NCBI RefSeq assembly: GCF_023228785.1
Contig: NZ_JALOAN010000021.1
Location: forward strand, 1-40,417
DNA length: 40,417 bases
Source of the DNA: Sulfurimonas sp.
Lineage (GTDB): Bacteria; Campylobacterota; Campylobacteria; Campylobacterales; Sulfurimonadaceae
Reading direction: 5' to 3'
In this document: positions 8,077-16,337 of the stretch, piece after piece
Layout: every line of letters starts with the position of its first letter
How positions within the stretch are numbered: position 1 is the stretch's first letter
Made by a program: the position numbers and the translations under genes
The notes under the pieces: model-generated
Seen by the model: only the letters and a program-made list of their open reading frames with translations
Told to the model about the DNA's origin: nothing
Databases searched by the model: none

Positions 8077-8718
8077 ATGAAAAAAGCAACTAAAAAAGAG
8101 ATAGAGCAGATCCACGAACTCTTTATACAAAAGTATAGTGATGCAGTGACTGAGCTAGACTATAGAAACGCTTACGAGTTAGTTATTGCCGTCGCTCTAT
8201 CAGCACAATGCACCGATAAGAGAGTAAATCTCATAACGCCAGATCTATTTAAAAAGTATCCAAGTCCAAAGGAGTTGGCTCTTGCATCTCTAGATGATGT
8301 AAAAGAACTCATCAAGAGTTGTTCGTTTTTTAATAACAAGGCAAAAAATATCATAGCAATGGCTTCAAGAGTTGTTGAAGTTTATGGCGGGGAGATCCCG
8401 ATGAATGAAAAAGATCTCAAAACACTTGGAGGGGTTGGACAAAAAACTGCAAATGTTGTGATGATAGAGTACACTGGTGCAAACTTAATGGCAGTTGATA
8501 CTCATGTCTTTAGAGTCTCTCATAGATTAGGGCTTAGTGATGATAAAACTGCTTCAAAAACAGAGGCAACGCTTGTAAGAAAGTTTAAAAACAACCTCCA
8601 AGCACTTCATCAAGGAATGGTACTTTTTGGTCGCTATATTTGTAAGGCTCAAAACCCAAAATGCGATGAGTGTTTTTTAACTGAGTTTTGTAAAACAAAA
8701 GAGACTTTTAAAGTTTAA
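8077..8718 (+). CDS. nth: Endonuclease III
   Basis: This base-excision repair DNA glycosylase/AP lyase removes oxidised pyrimidines. From ATG 8077 it has 213 residues, the usual size. The helix-hairpin-helix LGGVGQKTANVV carries the catalytic Lys 123, and AVDTHVFRVSHRLGL carries Asp 141. The C-terminal [4Fe-4S] ligands are complete (C189-x6-C196-x2-C199-x5-C205). The frame can be extended to TTG 8041, but the extra twelve residues are unlike the family; neither start has a convincing ribosome-binding site. The function is secure, the start less so. Confidence 0.96.
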   Translation: MKKATKKEIEQIHELFIQKYSDAVTELDYRNAYELVIAVALSAQCTDKRVNLITPDLFKKYPSPKELALASLDDVKELIKSCSFFNNKAKNIIAMASRVVEVYGGEIPMNEKDLKTLGGVGQKTANVVMIEYTGANLMAVDTHVFRVSHRLGLSDDKTASKTEATLVRKFKNNLQALHQGMVLFGRYICKAQNPKCDECFLTEFCKTKETFKV

Positions 8719-8751
8719 AGTATTTGGTATAACAAATGCTTTATAAAAGAT

Positions 8752-8991
8752 ATGATGAAACCTATACTATTAATATTCTCAACACTTTTACTAACTGGAT
8801 GCATGAACAAACACGGTATTTCAGCAAAATACTATAGCGATTGTAAAGAGTACTACGACTTACAAGGTTACTACCATAAAGAGTGTGGCGAGGATGATAT
8901 AGTAACCTACAAAGCCATAGGTGAAACAGGTGGAAAAGTTATAGATGTGTGGACAGGTAGAGAAGAAAAACCTAAGGGTAATGTTTGGTAG
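8752..8991 (+). CDS. Small predicted lipoprotein
   Basis: The 79-residue protein starts with a hydrophobic stretch and a good lipobox, LLTGC (Cys 17), so it is probably lipid-anchored. The rest is rich in Tyr, Asp, Glu and Lys with two further cysteines (YSDCKEYYDLQGYYHKEC) that could form a disulfide. I recognise no family. The ATGATG start allows 8752 or 8755. It lies 33 nt after nth on the same strand and ends two bases before the convergent cmoA stop. It may be transcribed with nth. Confidence 0.75.
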   Translation: MMKPILLIFSTLLLTGCMNKHGISAKYYSDCKEYYDLQGYYHKECGEDDIVTYKAIGETGGKVIDVWTGREEKPKGNVW

Positions 8992-8993
8992 AT

Positions 8994-9701
8994 TTATTTT
9001 ATAGCTATAAAAGTCGCAAAATTTGCCCAGCGAAAAACAACCTCGCAATGTTTAAAACCACAATTTTTAGCCATCTTTATGTTTTCATCCTCACTGTAAG
9101 GAACTAAGACATTCTCTAGTGCCTCTCTTTTTTGAACTATCTCATACTCTGAGTAACCCTGCTCTTTTTTATAATCATAGTAACACTCTATGAGATCTTT
9201 GTTTAGTTTTGAGTCATGGCTTATAACTTTTTCGCTAAAGATAAAGATACCATCAGAACTAAGAGAGAGGTTTATTTTTTTAACCAACTCTTCTCTAACT
9301 AACGGGCGAATAAACTGCAGAGTATAGTTACTTATAAAAACATCTGCTTGTTCATAGTTATATTCCAAAATGTCCGCATTTTCTAGCTCAATTTTCGCTC
9401 CAAAGGCTTGTGCTTTTTTTCTAGCTTGTTCTAGCATCGCTTCTGAGTTGTCAAGTCCTACGAGTCTTGCCTCATTTTCTAGATCTTTTGAGATACTAAT
9501 AAGTAAAGATCCAGTTGAAGATCCAAGATCATAAACCACAGAGTCTTTTTTTATACTCTTTAGTGCAAAAAATTTTGTAATCTTTTGTGACTCCTCGTAA
9601 AAAGGAACACTTCTCTTTAACATATCGTCAAAGACTGCAGCAACTTCTTCATCAAACTCAAAATGCTTTTTTATGGGTTTTGTAAATACTTTATCATTCA
9701 T
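8994..9701 (-). CDS. cmoA: Carboxy-S-adenosyl-L-methionine synthase CmoA
   Basis: CmoA converts SAM and prephenate to carboxy-SAM, which CmoB uses to build the cmo5U34 wobble modification of tRNA. The 235 residues include the signature FEFDEEVAAVFDDMLKRSVPFYEE (residues about 14-37), a Rossmann motif VYDLGSSTGSLL (GxSTG for the SAM site), GLDNSEAMLEQARKK, and FISNYTLQFIRP. No cmoB is in the window. The start ATG 9701 faces the divergent membrane-protein gene at 9754 across a 52-nt gap that should hold both promoters. Confidence 0.95.
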   Translation of the reverse strand: MNDKVFTKPIKKHFEFDEEVAAVFDDMLKRSVPFYEESQKITKFFALKSIKKDSVVYDLGSSTGSLLISISKDLENEARLVGLDNSEAMLEQARKKAQAFGAKIELENADILEYNYEQADVFISNYTLQFIRPLVREELVKKINLSLSSDGIFIFSEKVISHDSKLNKDLIECYYDYKKEQGYSEYEIVQKREALENVLVPYSEDENIKMAKNCGFKHCEVVFRWANFATFIAIK

Positions 9702-9753
9702 AATGAAAGTTTAGCTAAACTTTTAGAACTATTTCAATTTATAGGGTGATTTT

Positions 9754-10101
9754 ATGGAACTAAGTACTTCCTCGTGGATGTTAATATTTTTTGTGGCACT
9801 GCTTATTGTTAGCATTTGGAAGATCTATGCTTTTTTGCCAAATAAACCATTAGTAGATGATGACACAACAAAAGAGTCCCAAGAGGAGCTTTTAAAAGTT
9901 ATCTTAAAAGTCATTAAAGAGAGTCAAGGTGAGTTAAGTCGTGAAGAACTTTTTGCAAATATAAAAGAAGATGAAACTTTTGATGAGAAGAAATTTTGGA
10001 GATTTAACCAAAATAGACTAAACCAACTACTCAGCCACTATCATTTAGAAAATCCACATACTAAAAACATAGCAGATATATACAAAGACTTAAAGGACTA
10101 A
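9754..10101 (+). CDS. Hypothetical single-pass membrane protein
   Basis: The 115-residue protein has one N-terminal membrane helix (about 8-28) and a charged cytoplasmic tail that looks all-helical, with a possible winged-helix-like or small bundle region (EELLKVILKVIKESQGELSREELF ... FWRFNQNRLNQLL, broken here by the intervening residues). A ribosome-binding site AGGGTGATTTT precedes the ATG. I do not recognise the family. The stop codon lies inside the loop of a perfect hairpin that probably terminates both this gene and fbaA. Confidence 0.75.
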   Translation: MELSTSSWMLIFFVALLIVSIWKIYAFLPNKPLVDDDTTKESQEELLKVILKVIKESQGELSREELFANIKEDETFDEKKFWRFNQNRLNQLLSHYHLENPHTKNIADIYKDLKD

Positions 10102-10113
10102 AACCTTTAAGTC
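10087..10113. terminator. Bidirectional terminator hairpin between the membrane-protein gene and fbaA
   Basis: GACTTAAAGG (10087-10096) and CCTTTAAGTC (10104-10113) form a perfect 10-bp stem with a 7-nt loop. The left arm and the stop codon of the 9754 gene overlap. T-rich sequence follows on the minus strand (TTTGTATAT) and a weaker AAATGTTCTT on the plus strand. The position between two convergent genes supports a shared terminator. Confidence 0.75.
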
Positions 10114-10121
10114 AAATGTTC

Positions 10122-11201
10122 TTAGTTTCTATCTATTGCATTTAGATCTTTAAATGCTTCTTCAACACGACTTACTAGTGTCTCTTGTCCGGCTCTTAAC
10201 CATTTTCTAGGATCATAGTATTTTTTATTTGGTTTGTCTTCGCCTTCTGGATTGCCTATCTGAGCTTGTAGATAGTCATTGTACTTTTCTACATAAGCCT
10301 TTGTACCAGCCCATAATGCCCACTGAGTATCTGTGTCAATATTCATCTTAATAACACCATAACTTATAGCTTCACTTATCTCTGAAGGAGCTGAGCCTGA
10401 ACCACCATGAAAGACAAAGTTTACAGGCTTAACAGATGTGCCAAACTTCTCTTGTATATGCTTTTGAGAGTTATCTAAAATCTTTGGAGTTAGTTGTACA
10501 TTTCCTGGTTTGTAAACACCATGAACATTTCCAAAAGATGCAGCTATTGTAAAGTGTGGAGATATTTTGCTCAACTCCTCATACGCGTAAGCAACTTCTT
10601 GTGGTTGTGTATATAAAAGAGAGTTATCAACGCTTGTGTTATCTACTCCATCTTCTTCTCCTCCAGTTACACCCAACTCTATCTCGATGCTCATACCAAT
10701 TTTGCTCATTCTTTGTAGGTAAGCTTTAGATATAGAGATATTTTCTTCTATTGTCTCTTCTGAGAGATCTAGCATATGTGATGAGTAGAGTGGTTTGCCA
10801 GCATGTTTGAAGTGTTTCTCACCAGCATCAAGGAGTCCATCTATCCAAGGAAGAAGTTTTTTTGCAGCATGATCAGTATGAAGTATTACAGCCACACCAT
10901 AAACCTCAGCCATCATGTGAACATACTTTGCTCCAGCTACAGAGCCAGCAATCGCGGCTTTCTCTCCTTCGTTACTAAGACCTTTTCCTGCAAAGTAAGA
11001 TGCTCCGCCATTACTAAACTGTATAATTACAGGCGATTTTACTTTCGCTGCAGCTTCTAAAACTCCGTTAATGGAGTCTGTTGAGACAACATTTACAGCG
11101 GGAATTGCAAATCCTATCTCCTTTGCCATGTTATAAACTTTTTGTACATCATCTCCAAAAAGAACACCTGGTTTTACGATATCTAATATGCCTTTGCTCA
11201 T
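10122..11201 (-). CDS. fbaA: Class II fructose-bisphosphate aldolase
   Basis: This cytosolic zinc enzyme interconverts fructose-1,6-bisphosphate with glyceraldehyde-3-phosphate and dihydroxyacetone phosphate in glycolysis/gluconeogenesis. The 359-residue length fits the FbaA (long class II-A) group. Zinc-site motifs are visible: VILHTDHAAKK (first histidines and the catalytic aspartate), IEIELGVTGGEEDG, and FVFHGGSGSAPSEI, followed by the phosphate-binding MNIDTDTQWA. The ATG 11201 has AGGAAGTGTA upstream. A TATAAT at 11237-11232 gives a likely promoter. The chemolithotrophic or heterotrophic role cannot be decided here. Confidence 0.98.
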   Translation of the reverse strand: MSKGILDIVKPGVLFGDDVQKVYNMAKEIGFAIPAVNVVSTDSINGVLEAAAKVKSPVIIQFSNGGASYFAGKGLSNEGEKAAIAGSVAGAKYVHMMAEVYGVAVILHTDHAAKKLLPWIDGLLDAGEKHFKHAGKPLYSSHMLDLSEETIEENISISKAYLQRMSKIGMSIEIELGVTGGEEDGVDNTSVDNSLLYTQPQEVAYAYEELSKISPHFTIAASFGNVHGVYKPGNVQLTPKILDNSQKHIQEKFGTSVKPVNFVFHGGSGSAPSEISEAISYGVIKMNIDTDTQWALWAGTKAYVEKYNDYLQAQIGNPEGEDKPNKKYYDPRKWLRAGQETLVSRVEEAFKDLNAIDRN

Positions 11202-11227
11202 TACACTTCCTAAATTTTGATTGTTGA

Positions 11228-11240
11228 TGTGATTATAATA
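11228..11240 (-). promoter_or_regulatory. Probable fbaA promoter -10 element
   Basis: A perfect TATAAT lies at 11237-11232 on the minus strand, about 30 bp before the fbaA start codon, within AT-rich sequence. No -35 box is evident. Confidence 0.5.
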
Positions 11241-11366
11241 TAAGCTTTATTTGAAATAACTTTCTTGTAATGTTTTTATGCTAAAATAGCTAAAATTTTT
11301 AGTTTTACATATTTCACTTAAATTTAACACAAATTTACACTCAATTTTTCACAATAAGGACATTAG

Positions 11367-12029
11367 ATGAGACTATCTATAGATGAATATTCAAAAAGAT
11401 TTAAAATGTCAAAAGAGATGATAAGCTCTAAACTAAGAGAGAAAAGGCTCGACTATATTATTGAAGATTCTACAACTTATATCTTAGTGGATGATGCTCT
11501 TTTAGCTAATGAGCCAGAAAAAGAGATTTTACAAACACAAATTATCTCAAAGGCCATAACAAAGCCAAAAACAACAGTTGCGACTGTAATAGCACTCTAC
11601 CAAAGAGAAAATGCCCAACTAAAACAAAAAATCATCCAACTTGAAGAGAAGATAGATGGTCTTATCGATGATAAAGAGCAGATGTTGCGTGATGAGATGC
11701 ACAAAATAGAGCAACTCTATAACAAAAAAGATGAGCAATTAAAAAATATCTTAGAACTTGTAAATGCAAAGATGATGCAAGATCAACGAGACAATACTAT
11801 ACATGAGGTTCAAACTCTTCAAAACAATAAGCAAGAAGAAAAACGAGACTCTGATGTAGTTGAACTAAAAGAGTATTTAAAGAGCCTAAACCTTAGATCT
11901 TATCAACGAAAAGTAATTAAAAGAAGATTTTTGTCTGTTTATGACAATGATATAAGAGTACTCCAGCAAGATGGAAAGTTATATTTAGATTTTTCAAAAT
12001 ATGATTATAGTGATCTTCTCTCATACTAG
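11367..12029 (+). CDS. Coiled-coil protein of unknown function, upstream partner of FapA
   Basis: The 220-residue protein opens with what looks like a helix-turn-helix/excisionase-type segment (SIDEYSKRFKMSKEMISSKLREKRLDYI, broken for length at residues 4-31), followed by a long coiled coil (about 75-165, including NAQLKQKIIQLEEKIDGLID) and a basic C-terminal domain (SLNLRSYQRKVIKRRF). There is no signal peptide. AAGGA precedes the ATG. It ends 15 nt before the FapA-type gene, so the two form an operon. I recall similar Campylobacterota proteins of unknown function (possibly DUF3972) but cannot confirm it. Confidence 0.8.
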   Translation: MRLSIDEYSKRFKMSKEMISSKLREKRLDYIIEDSTTYILVDDALLANEPEKEILQTQIISKAITKPKTTVATVIALYQRENAQLKQKIIQLEEKIDGLIDDKEQMLRDEMHKIEQLYNKKDEQLKNILELVNAKMMQDQRDNTIHEVQTLQNNKQEEKRDSDVVELKEYLKSLNLRSYQRKVIKRRFLSVYDNDIRVLQQDGKLYLDFSKYDYSDLLSY

Positions 12030-12044
12030 AAGACAAGGTAATTT

Positions 12045-13718
12045 ATGAGTCAAGAAACAATAAAGAGTATTAAAACAAAAAATATCAAAGCTGCAATGAA
12101 TAGCTTTGCAACCCAAAATCTTACTCCATTAAATGAGTGTGATTTTGAGATAATAAAAACAGCAACATATATAAAAACAAATGCTGATGATAGTTTTAGA
12201 CTCTTTAATGAAAATCTTTATGAACACTTTAAAGATGAAGAATCAATCTTAAACAATCGCTTAGAACTCAAACAAATTCATACAATACTCCCAAGTATAC
12301 TAACTGAAGTAGTCGTAAAACTAAACTATACCTTAGAGTTCACTCAGCATAAGACTCATCCAAAGATTATCTTGCATCCAGATTCACATATATTTTATAA
12401 AAGTCGCAAACCTAGTGAGACTTATATTCTATTGGTTAAAGAGTTTAACAAGATAAAAGCCAAAAATAATATCATAATAGATCTCTTTGATGAGAGTATG
12501 TTAAAGACACTAAAATCATTTATTAAACATCTTTATCAAGGTAAGTTTGTAAAAAAAGTGCGCATACCTCTTTTTGATGGGATTGAGCCAAATGTTGCAA
12601 AAGCTGGAAAGCTTATCCTGTGGTTTGAACAAAAAGATCTGCTTAGAAAACAAAAAGTTATAGAAGTAGAGACCAATGAAGTCTTAGCAGAGTACAAAAA
12701 ACCAAGCTATTCAAAGAGTGGCTTCAACTCTCTTGGTGAACATATAGATGGCGATTATTCTAATAGCTATGATGACTTACAAACTCCGATCGATGAAGAG
12801 AGTATCTATATAGAAGAAGATGATCACAAAAAACTCTATAAAAGTAAATTTAAAGGCTTTGTTGTACTAAATGATAAAATCTTTGGCGTTAACAACAAAC
12901 TAAAGATGAAAAAACTCTCAAGAATCGAGAGTAGCATCTCTAAACAAGAAGACAATAACATAGAAGTTGTTGTCTCTCAGAGTGATACTACTAAAGATAG
13001 TATTGGCGAGGGAGTCACACTTAAGAGCGAAAAAATTCATGTTAATGGACATATCGGAGCAAATAGCATCCTAGAAGCTCTAACTCTGCAGATAGATGGA
13101 GCTACACATAAAGACTCTATGCAATTTGCAAAGAGTGCTAAGATAAACAGACATAAAGGAAATCTAAGATGTCATAATGCACAGATAGCACTACTTGAAG
13201 GTGGAATAGTTAATGCCACAAATGTAGAGATAGAATCTTGCCTTGGTGGGACTATTTATGCTCAAAATGTAAAAATTGGACATGTAAAGAGCAACTTAAA
13301 AGTATATGCAAGCCAATCAATTGAGATTAACCTTGTTAGCGGAGAAGATAATCTCTTTAAAATTAACTATAAAGACATTCCCATACTTAACTCAAAAGTA
13401 GAGCTTTTAAATGAAGATATCAACAAACTAAAGGATGAGTTAGAAGATGCAAAAAGACACAACATCTCTAAAGTCCAAAAGATACAATATGATATAAAAC
13501 TCTTAAGAGATGAGATTGTAACTATTCAAAATTCTGCTCTAAGAGCTACAATAACCATTCATAAGCCTCTAAAAGGACTAAACTCTATAGTGTTTACCTT
13601 AGCAAATTCTCAAGAATTAGTTTATAAAACAGATGCTAGGAGTTATAAACCCTTTTATTTAAGTATTCAAGACGATAAAATAACTCTAGAGCCTGTTAAA
13701 AAATCAATCTCTCTTTAA
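12045..13718 (+). CDS. FapA/DUF342 family protein (flagellar assembly protein A-like)
   Basis: The 557-residue cytosolic protein belongs to the DUF342/FapA family. The C-terminal half contains a repetitive beta-helix-like region (about 325-440: GVTLKSEKIHVNGHIGANS, AQIALLEGGIVNATNVEI, AQNVKIGHVKSNLKVYAS) followed by a coiled coil (NSKVELLNEDINKLKDELED and beyond) and a small C-terminal beta domain. Family members have been linked to flagellar placement, but no flagellar genes are close by. GACAAGGTAATTT provides the ribosome-binding site. The gene follows the coiled-coil protein gene by 15 nt. Confidence 0.82.
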   Translation: MSQETIKSIKTKNIKAAMNSFATQNLTPLNECDFEIIKTATYIKTNADDSFRLFNENLYEHFKDEESILNNRLELKQIHTILPSILTEVVVKLNYTLEFTQHKTHPKIILHPDSHIFYKSRKPSETYILLVKEFNKIKAKNNIIIDLFDESMLKTLKSFIKHLYQGKFVKKVRIPLFDGIEPNVAKAGKLILWFEQKDLLRKQKVIEVETNEVLAEYKKPSYSKSGFNSLGEHIDGDYSNSYDDLQTPIDEESIYIEEDDHKKLYKSKFKGFVVLNDKIFGVNNKLKMKKLSRIESSISKQEDNNIEVVVSQSDTTKDSIGEGVTLKSEKIHVNGHIGANSILEALTLQIDGATHKDSMQFAKSAKINRHKGNLRCHNAQIALLEGGIVNATNVEIESCLGGTIYAQNVKIGHVKSNLKVYASQSIEINLVSGEDNLFKINYKDIPILNSKVELLNEDINKLKDELEDAKRHNISKVQKIQYDIKLLRDEIVTIQNSALRATITIHKPLKGLNSIVFTLANSQELVYKTDARSYKPFYLSIQDDKITLEPVKKSISL

Positions 13719-13782
13719 AAAATTCAAAAATACACACTTTTTAAAATAATCTCTTATATCTCTATATTTTTTTATAAATAAG

Positions 13783-13798
13783 ATACGGTAATCCGTAT
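13783..13798. promoter_or_regulatory. Palindromic operator ATACGG-TAAT-CCGTAT
   Basis: A perfect 6+6 bp inverted repeat with a 4-nt spacer stands out in almost GC-free DNA, directly ahead of a TATAAT (13798-13803). A half copy (AATCCGTATA) recurs at 13917-13925, overlapping the -10 box of the HTH gene. This is the pattern expected for an autoregulating HTH repressor; the binding protein is inferred. Confidence 0.55.
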
Positions 13799-13921
13799 AT
13801 AATATATAATTAAACTTATGTTAAATATATTATTTAGCATATTAAACAATATATATAACATATATAACACAATTTATACTATAATATTATATAATAAATG
13901 TATATTTAAGTATAAAATCCG

Positions 13922-13927
13922 TATAAT
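13922..13927 (+). promoter_or_regulatory. -10 box giving an apparently leaderless HTH mRNA
   Basis: TATAAT at 13922-13927 lies only five bases before the ATG at 13933. A transcript starting at the usual distance would begin at or next to the ATG. No ribosome-binding site is present, which fits a leaderless message. The hexamer overlaps a CCGTAT half operator. Confidence 0.5.
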
Positions 13928-13932
13928 TTTCC

Positions 13933-14175
13933 ATGCAAATTTATGATCTATTTAACATTCTTCATAACTCCTTAGAGTCAAAAAACAATGGTAAAAAAAT
14001 ATCCTTAAAAGATATGGCTGCTTCACTAGGGATACCTATGCGTACATATCAAGACTGGAAACTTGGACGTGCAAAACCTCAAGCCGCTAGTATTGTGATG
14101 AAGATGTTAGGTAAATTGGATGATGATGAAATCATTAGAGCTGTTAGAAAAATAAACAAATTACACGAGGAATGA
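13933..14175 (+). CDS. Small helix-turn-helix DNA-binding protein
   Basis: The 80-residue protein contains an HTH: SLKDMAASLGIPMRTYQDWKLG (about 24-45, shortened reading LKDMAASLGIP ... RTYQDWKLGRAKPQ), with the recognition helix in RTYQDWKLG. The C-terminal 30 residues form a charged helix, perhaps for dimerisation. It resembles small XRE/YdaS-like regulators. There is no Shine-Dalgarno; the message is probably leaderless. The palindrome and half-site upstream are candidate operators for this protein. The next gene starts 3 nt after its stop. Confidence 0.78.
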   Translation: MQIYDLFNILHNSLESKNNGKKISLKDMAASLGIPMRTYQDWKLGRAKPQAASIVMKMLGKLDDDEIIRAVRKINKLHEE

Positions 14176-14178
14176 TAA

Positions 14179-14412
14179 ATGGGCGCATTAACAAAGCAGG
14201 AAAGAGACTCTCTAGAAGACATATTTCTCTCCATTGGCAAAAGCGATGATAAATACTCCAGATTGAAGCAATATACTTCAATAAACATATCAAAAAACAT
14301 AAGCTTTAACGCCTCTAGGCTACTAAGAATGGCTAAATTAGGAATCAAAGAGTCAAAATTATCGCAATTTATCACACTTTTTGGTAAAAAGAAGAAAAAT
14401 TTAAGCAAATAA
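14179..14412 (+). CDS. Hypothetical small basic protein coupled to the HTH gene
   Basis: The 77-residue protein is basic, especially at its C-terminus (LFGKKKKNLSK), has no signal peptide or membrane segment, and is predicted mostly helical. It follows the HTH gene after three bases with GAGGAATG as ribosome-binding site. I recognise no family. The layout (tiny HTH plus tiny basic partner under an operator-like palindrome) resembles a regulatory or toxin-antitoxin-like pair, but nothing in the sequence proves it. Confidence 0.65.
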   Translation: MGALTKQERDSLEDIFLSIGKSDDKYSRLKQYTSINISKNISFNASRLLRMAKLGIKESKLSQFITLFGKKKKNLSK

Positions 14413-14509
14413 ACTATAAAGTATCCATAGCTGAATTATTTAAGCAGAAGTATTTGTGGTGCTTATGCTAAATAATATCGGAAATCTTTATGAATCTAAG
14501 GGTAAATAT

Positions 14510-14794
14510 ATGAATAAAGCTCAATTTGTTGAATTAGTACAATCATGTGGTGAGTACAAAACTAAGGTTGAAGCAGAAGCTGCAATCAAGGCGTTTACAG
14601 AAGCTGTAACAGTAGCGTTAGTAAAAAAAGAAGATGTTTCTTTAGTTGGTTTTGGTAGTTTTGCTGCAAGCCTACAAAAAGGTAAAAGTGGTAAAGTTCC
14701 AGGAACTGATAAAACTTATACAACTCAGGACAAAATGGTTCCTAAGTTTAAAGCTGGCAAAGGTCTAAAAGACCGTGTTGCTGCTGGCAAGTAA
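14510..14794 (+). CDS. hup: HU-type histone-like DNA-binding protein
   Basis: HU dimers bend and compact DNA in the nucleoid. From ATG 14510 (AAGGG ribosome-binding site at 14498-14502) the protein has 94 residues, the standard HU length; an upstream in-frame GTG at 14456 would add an unlikely tail. The N-terminal helices (MNKAQFVELVQSCGEYKTK) lead into VSLVGFGSFAA and the beta-arm region, where the usual RxGRNPxTG is replaced by KSGKVPGTDKTYTTQDK, then VPKFKAGKGLKDRV. The altered arm (VPGTDKTYTT) is typical of some Campylobacterota HU proteins, as far as I recall. A terminator hairpin follows. Confidence 0.95.
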   Translation: MNKAQFVELVQSCGEYKTKVEAEAAIKAFTEAVTVALVKKEDVSLVGFGSFAASLQKGKSGKVPGTDKTYTTQDKMVPKFKAGKGLKDRVAAGK

Positions 14795-14800
14795 CTTCTT

Positions 14801-14832
14801 AAAACTCATTGCTTTTTAGCGATGAGTTTTTC
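14801..14832 (+). terminator. Rho-independent terminator of hup
   Basis: AAAACTCATTGC (14801-14812) pairs with GCGATGAGTTTT (14819-14830) with one G-T wobble, a 6-nt loop, and the T run that closes the stem. It lies six bases after the HU stop. The next gene's ATG is only a few bases downstream, so read-through or a promoter within the hairpin region would be needed for it. Confidence 0.8.
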
Positions 14833-14837
14833 AATAA

Positions 14838-16337
14838 ATGAATATAATTTCACTTTTCTCCACTTTTAAAAAAAAACAACAAACTTTAAAACTTCCCGAC
14901 TCACTACTTATAAGACAACTAAAAGAAATTAGCAAAAAAAATGATCTTAGCCTATACAAAAACATAACGATCTACCATCATGCAAAAGAGTATTTTATTC
15001 CACTTTTAATTTTAGATAAAAAAAGAGGAATATTTCTTTTTGAGTATAAAGAGTGGTCATATGATGACCTCAAAAACTCTACAGTTTCAAAAGCTTCTCA
15101 TCAAGATTCAAATGCACAAAGCATTGCCTATGAAAAAACACATGAATTTATAAGACAAAAATTTAACGAACTCACACATAAAGATGGTGTGCCTATCTAC
15201 AACTATCTTTTGATGCAAAACCTAAACAGTGACGAGTATGAACATCTAAATAGTTCATTTAGGGAACTGTTACCTTTAAATAAAATTTTATTTAATGACT
15301 CAGATGAAGAACAGATTATTCAAAAGCTAAATGATGTCCCATGCTTAAAAACTCCCATATTAAAAGAAGCCGACATTATGGGCAATCTCTTAGTACAGTA
15401 TCTCATACTCTCTAAAGATAAAAGTCTAAATCTAGCCACCTCATCACAGATAGAATTTATAGAAACAGATCTAAAAAAACTCATAACACTAAATGGCGTT
15501 GCTTCTTCTGGTAAAACAAGTTCCATACTATTAAAGTCAATTTTAGAAATTTTAAAAAATCCAAAATTAAAAATTATCATTATAGAACCAACAAGATTAG
15601 CTTGTGATTTGCTAAAACAAAAACTCTTAAACATCATAGAATATGCGATCATTGAGATAGATTTAAATTCTATAGAAATTATCACCCCATTAGACCTGCT
15701 AAACAGACATCTTAGTAAGCTCAATAAACCAAAACTAGAACTTGTTTTACATATCAATGAAAAGTTGATGAAAAAGAGTTTTAAAGCAGCAGATCTAATC
15801 ATATGCGATGACACAAAAATTTTGCCCTTAGAATTTATAGACTATCTAATACATATACAAAAAAAATCTCTCTTAATTTTAGTCAATGCCGATAGTAAAA
15901 GAGAATCCAATTTTATTTTAAAAGATAATTTTAAAACAACTAAAGCAGAAGTTATATTTAAAAGAGCAAATCAACACGCAAAATCTCTTCAAATCATCTC
16001 AACCCTTCTAGAAGAGTACGAATCAAAAGATATTTTAATCATAAGTGATAATTTGAGCAAAAAAAAGCTTCTAGATGATCTTGATGGTTTTGTTGAAGAA
16101 CGGGTTATCGCAGTTGACAGTTCGTTGAGTTTAATTTCTCAAGATTTAAATGGACTACTTTTATGCTCATATTCTGACATTGCTTCAATGAACTCCAAGA
16201 TAGTTATACTTATGGATATAGAAGACACCTCTTTAAATCAGCTAGAATATGCTGCCACTTTGGCACAAAAAACTCTCTTTATTCTTCATGAAAAAGAGTG
16301 TCAAAATATCAAAATATTAAAGGAAAAATATGAGTAA
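14838..16337 (+). CDS. NERD-like protein with degenerate superfamily 1 helicase-type ATPase domain
   Basis: The 499-residue cytosolic protein seems to combine an N-terminal NERD-like nuclease-related domain (about 20-120, with the IFLFEYKEW stretch matching the E-x-K core) and a P-loop domain. The latter shows a Q-motif-like SSQIEF (202-207), Walker A GVASSGKT (220-227), a motif Ia-like IIEPTRLACDLLKQ, and a Walker B-like LIICDDTK (321-327), where DE is replaced by DD. The motif III position reads VNADSK instead of GDxxQ, and motif VI is not evident. Active ATP binding is plausible, helicase action doubtful. The ATG has no clear ribosome-binding site. It overlaps the cyclophilin gene by 8 nt. 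Confidence 0.7.
   Translation: MNIISLFSTFKKKQQTLKLPDSLLIRQLKEISKKNDLSLYKNITIYHHAKEYFIPLLILDKKRGIFLFEYKEWSYDDLKNSTVSKASHQDSNAQSIAYEKTHEFIRQKFNELTHKDGVPIYNYLLMQNLNSDEYEHLNSSFRELLPLNKILFNDSDEEQIIQKLNDVPCLKTPILKEADIMGNLLVQYLILSKDKSLNLATSSQIEFIETDLKKLITLNGVASSGKTSSILLKSILEILKNPKLKIIIIEPTRLACDLLKQKLLNIIEYAIIEIDLNSIEIITPLDLLNRHLSKLNKPKLELVLHINEKLMKKSFKAADLIICDDTKILPLEFIDYLIHIQKKSLLILVNADSKRESNFILKDNFKTTKAEVIFKRANQHAKSLQIISTLLEEYESKDILIISDNLSKKKLLDDLDGFVEERVIAVDSSLSLISQDLNGLLLCSYSDIASMNSKIVILMDIEDTSLNQLEYAATLAQKTLFILHEKECQNIKILKEKYE

Larger units (their letters stand above)
13719..13932. other. Extremely AT-rich intergenic region with operator-like palindrome
   Basis: This 214-bp stretch is almost pure A/T. 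Apart from CTC runs near its left end, nearly all its G and C bases fall in two CCGTAT motifs and ATAAC repeats. It contains many TATAAT-like hexamers and short tandem ATATATAAC units. Functionally it is the control region of the HTH gene at 13933. No DnaA-box cluster was seen, so I do not call it a replication origin. Confidence 0.7.

Noticed and set aside
13719..13932. AT-rich region as a replication origin
   Set aside because: No cluster of DnaA boxes and no dnaA or other replication genes nearby; a TTTTTCACA at about 11346 is a lone match.
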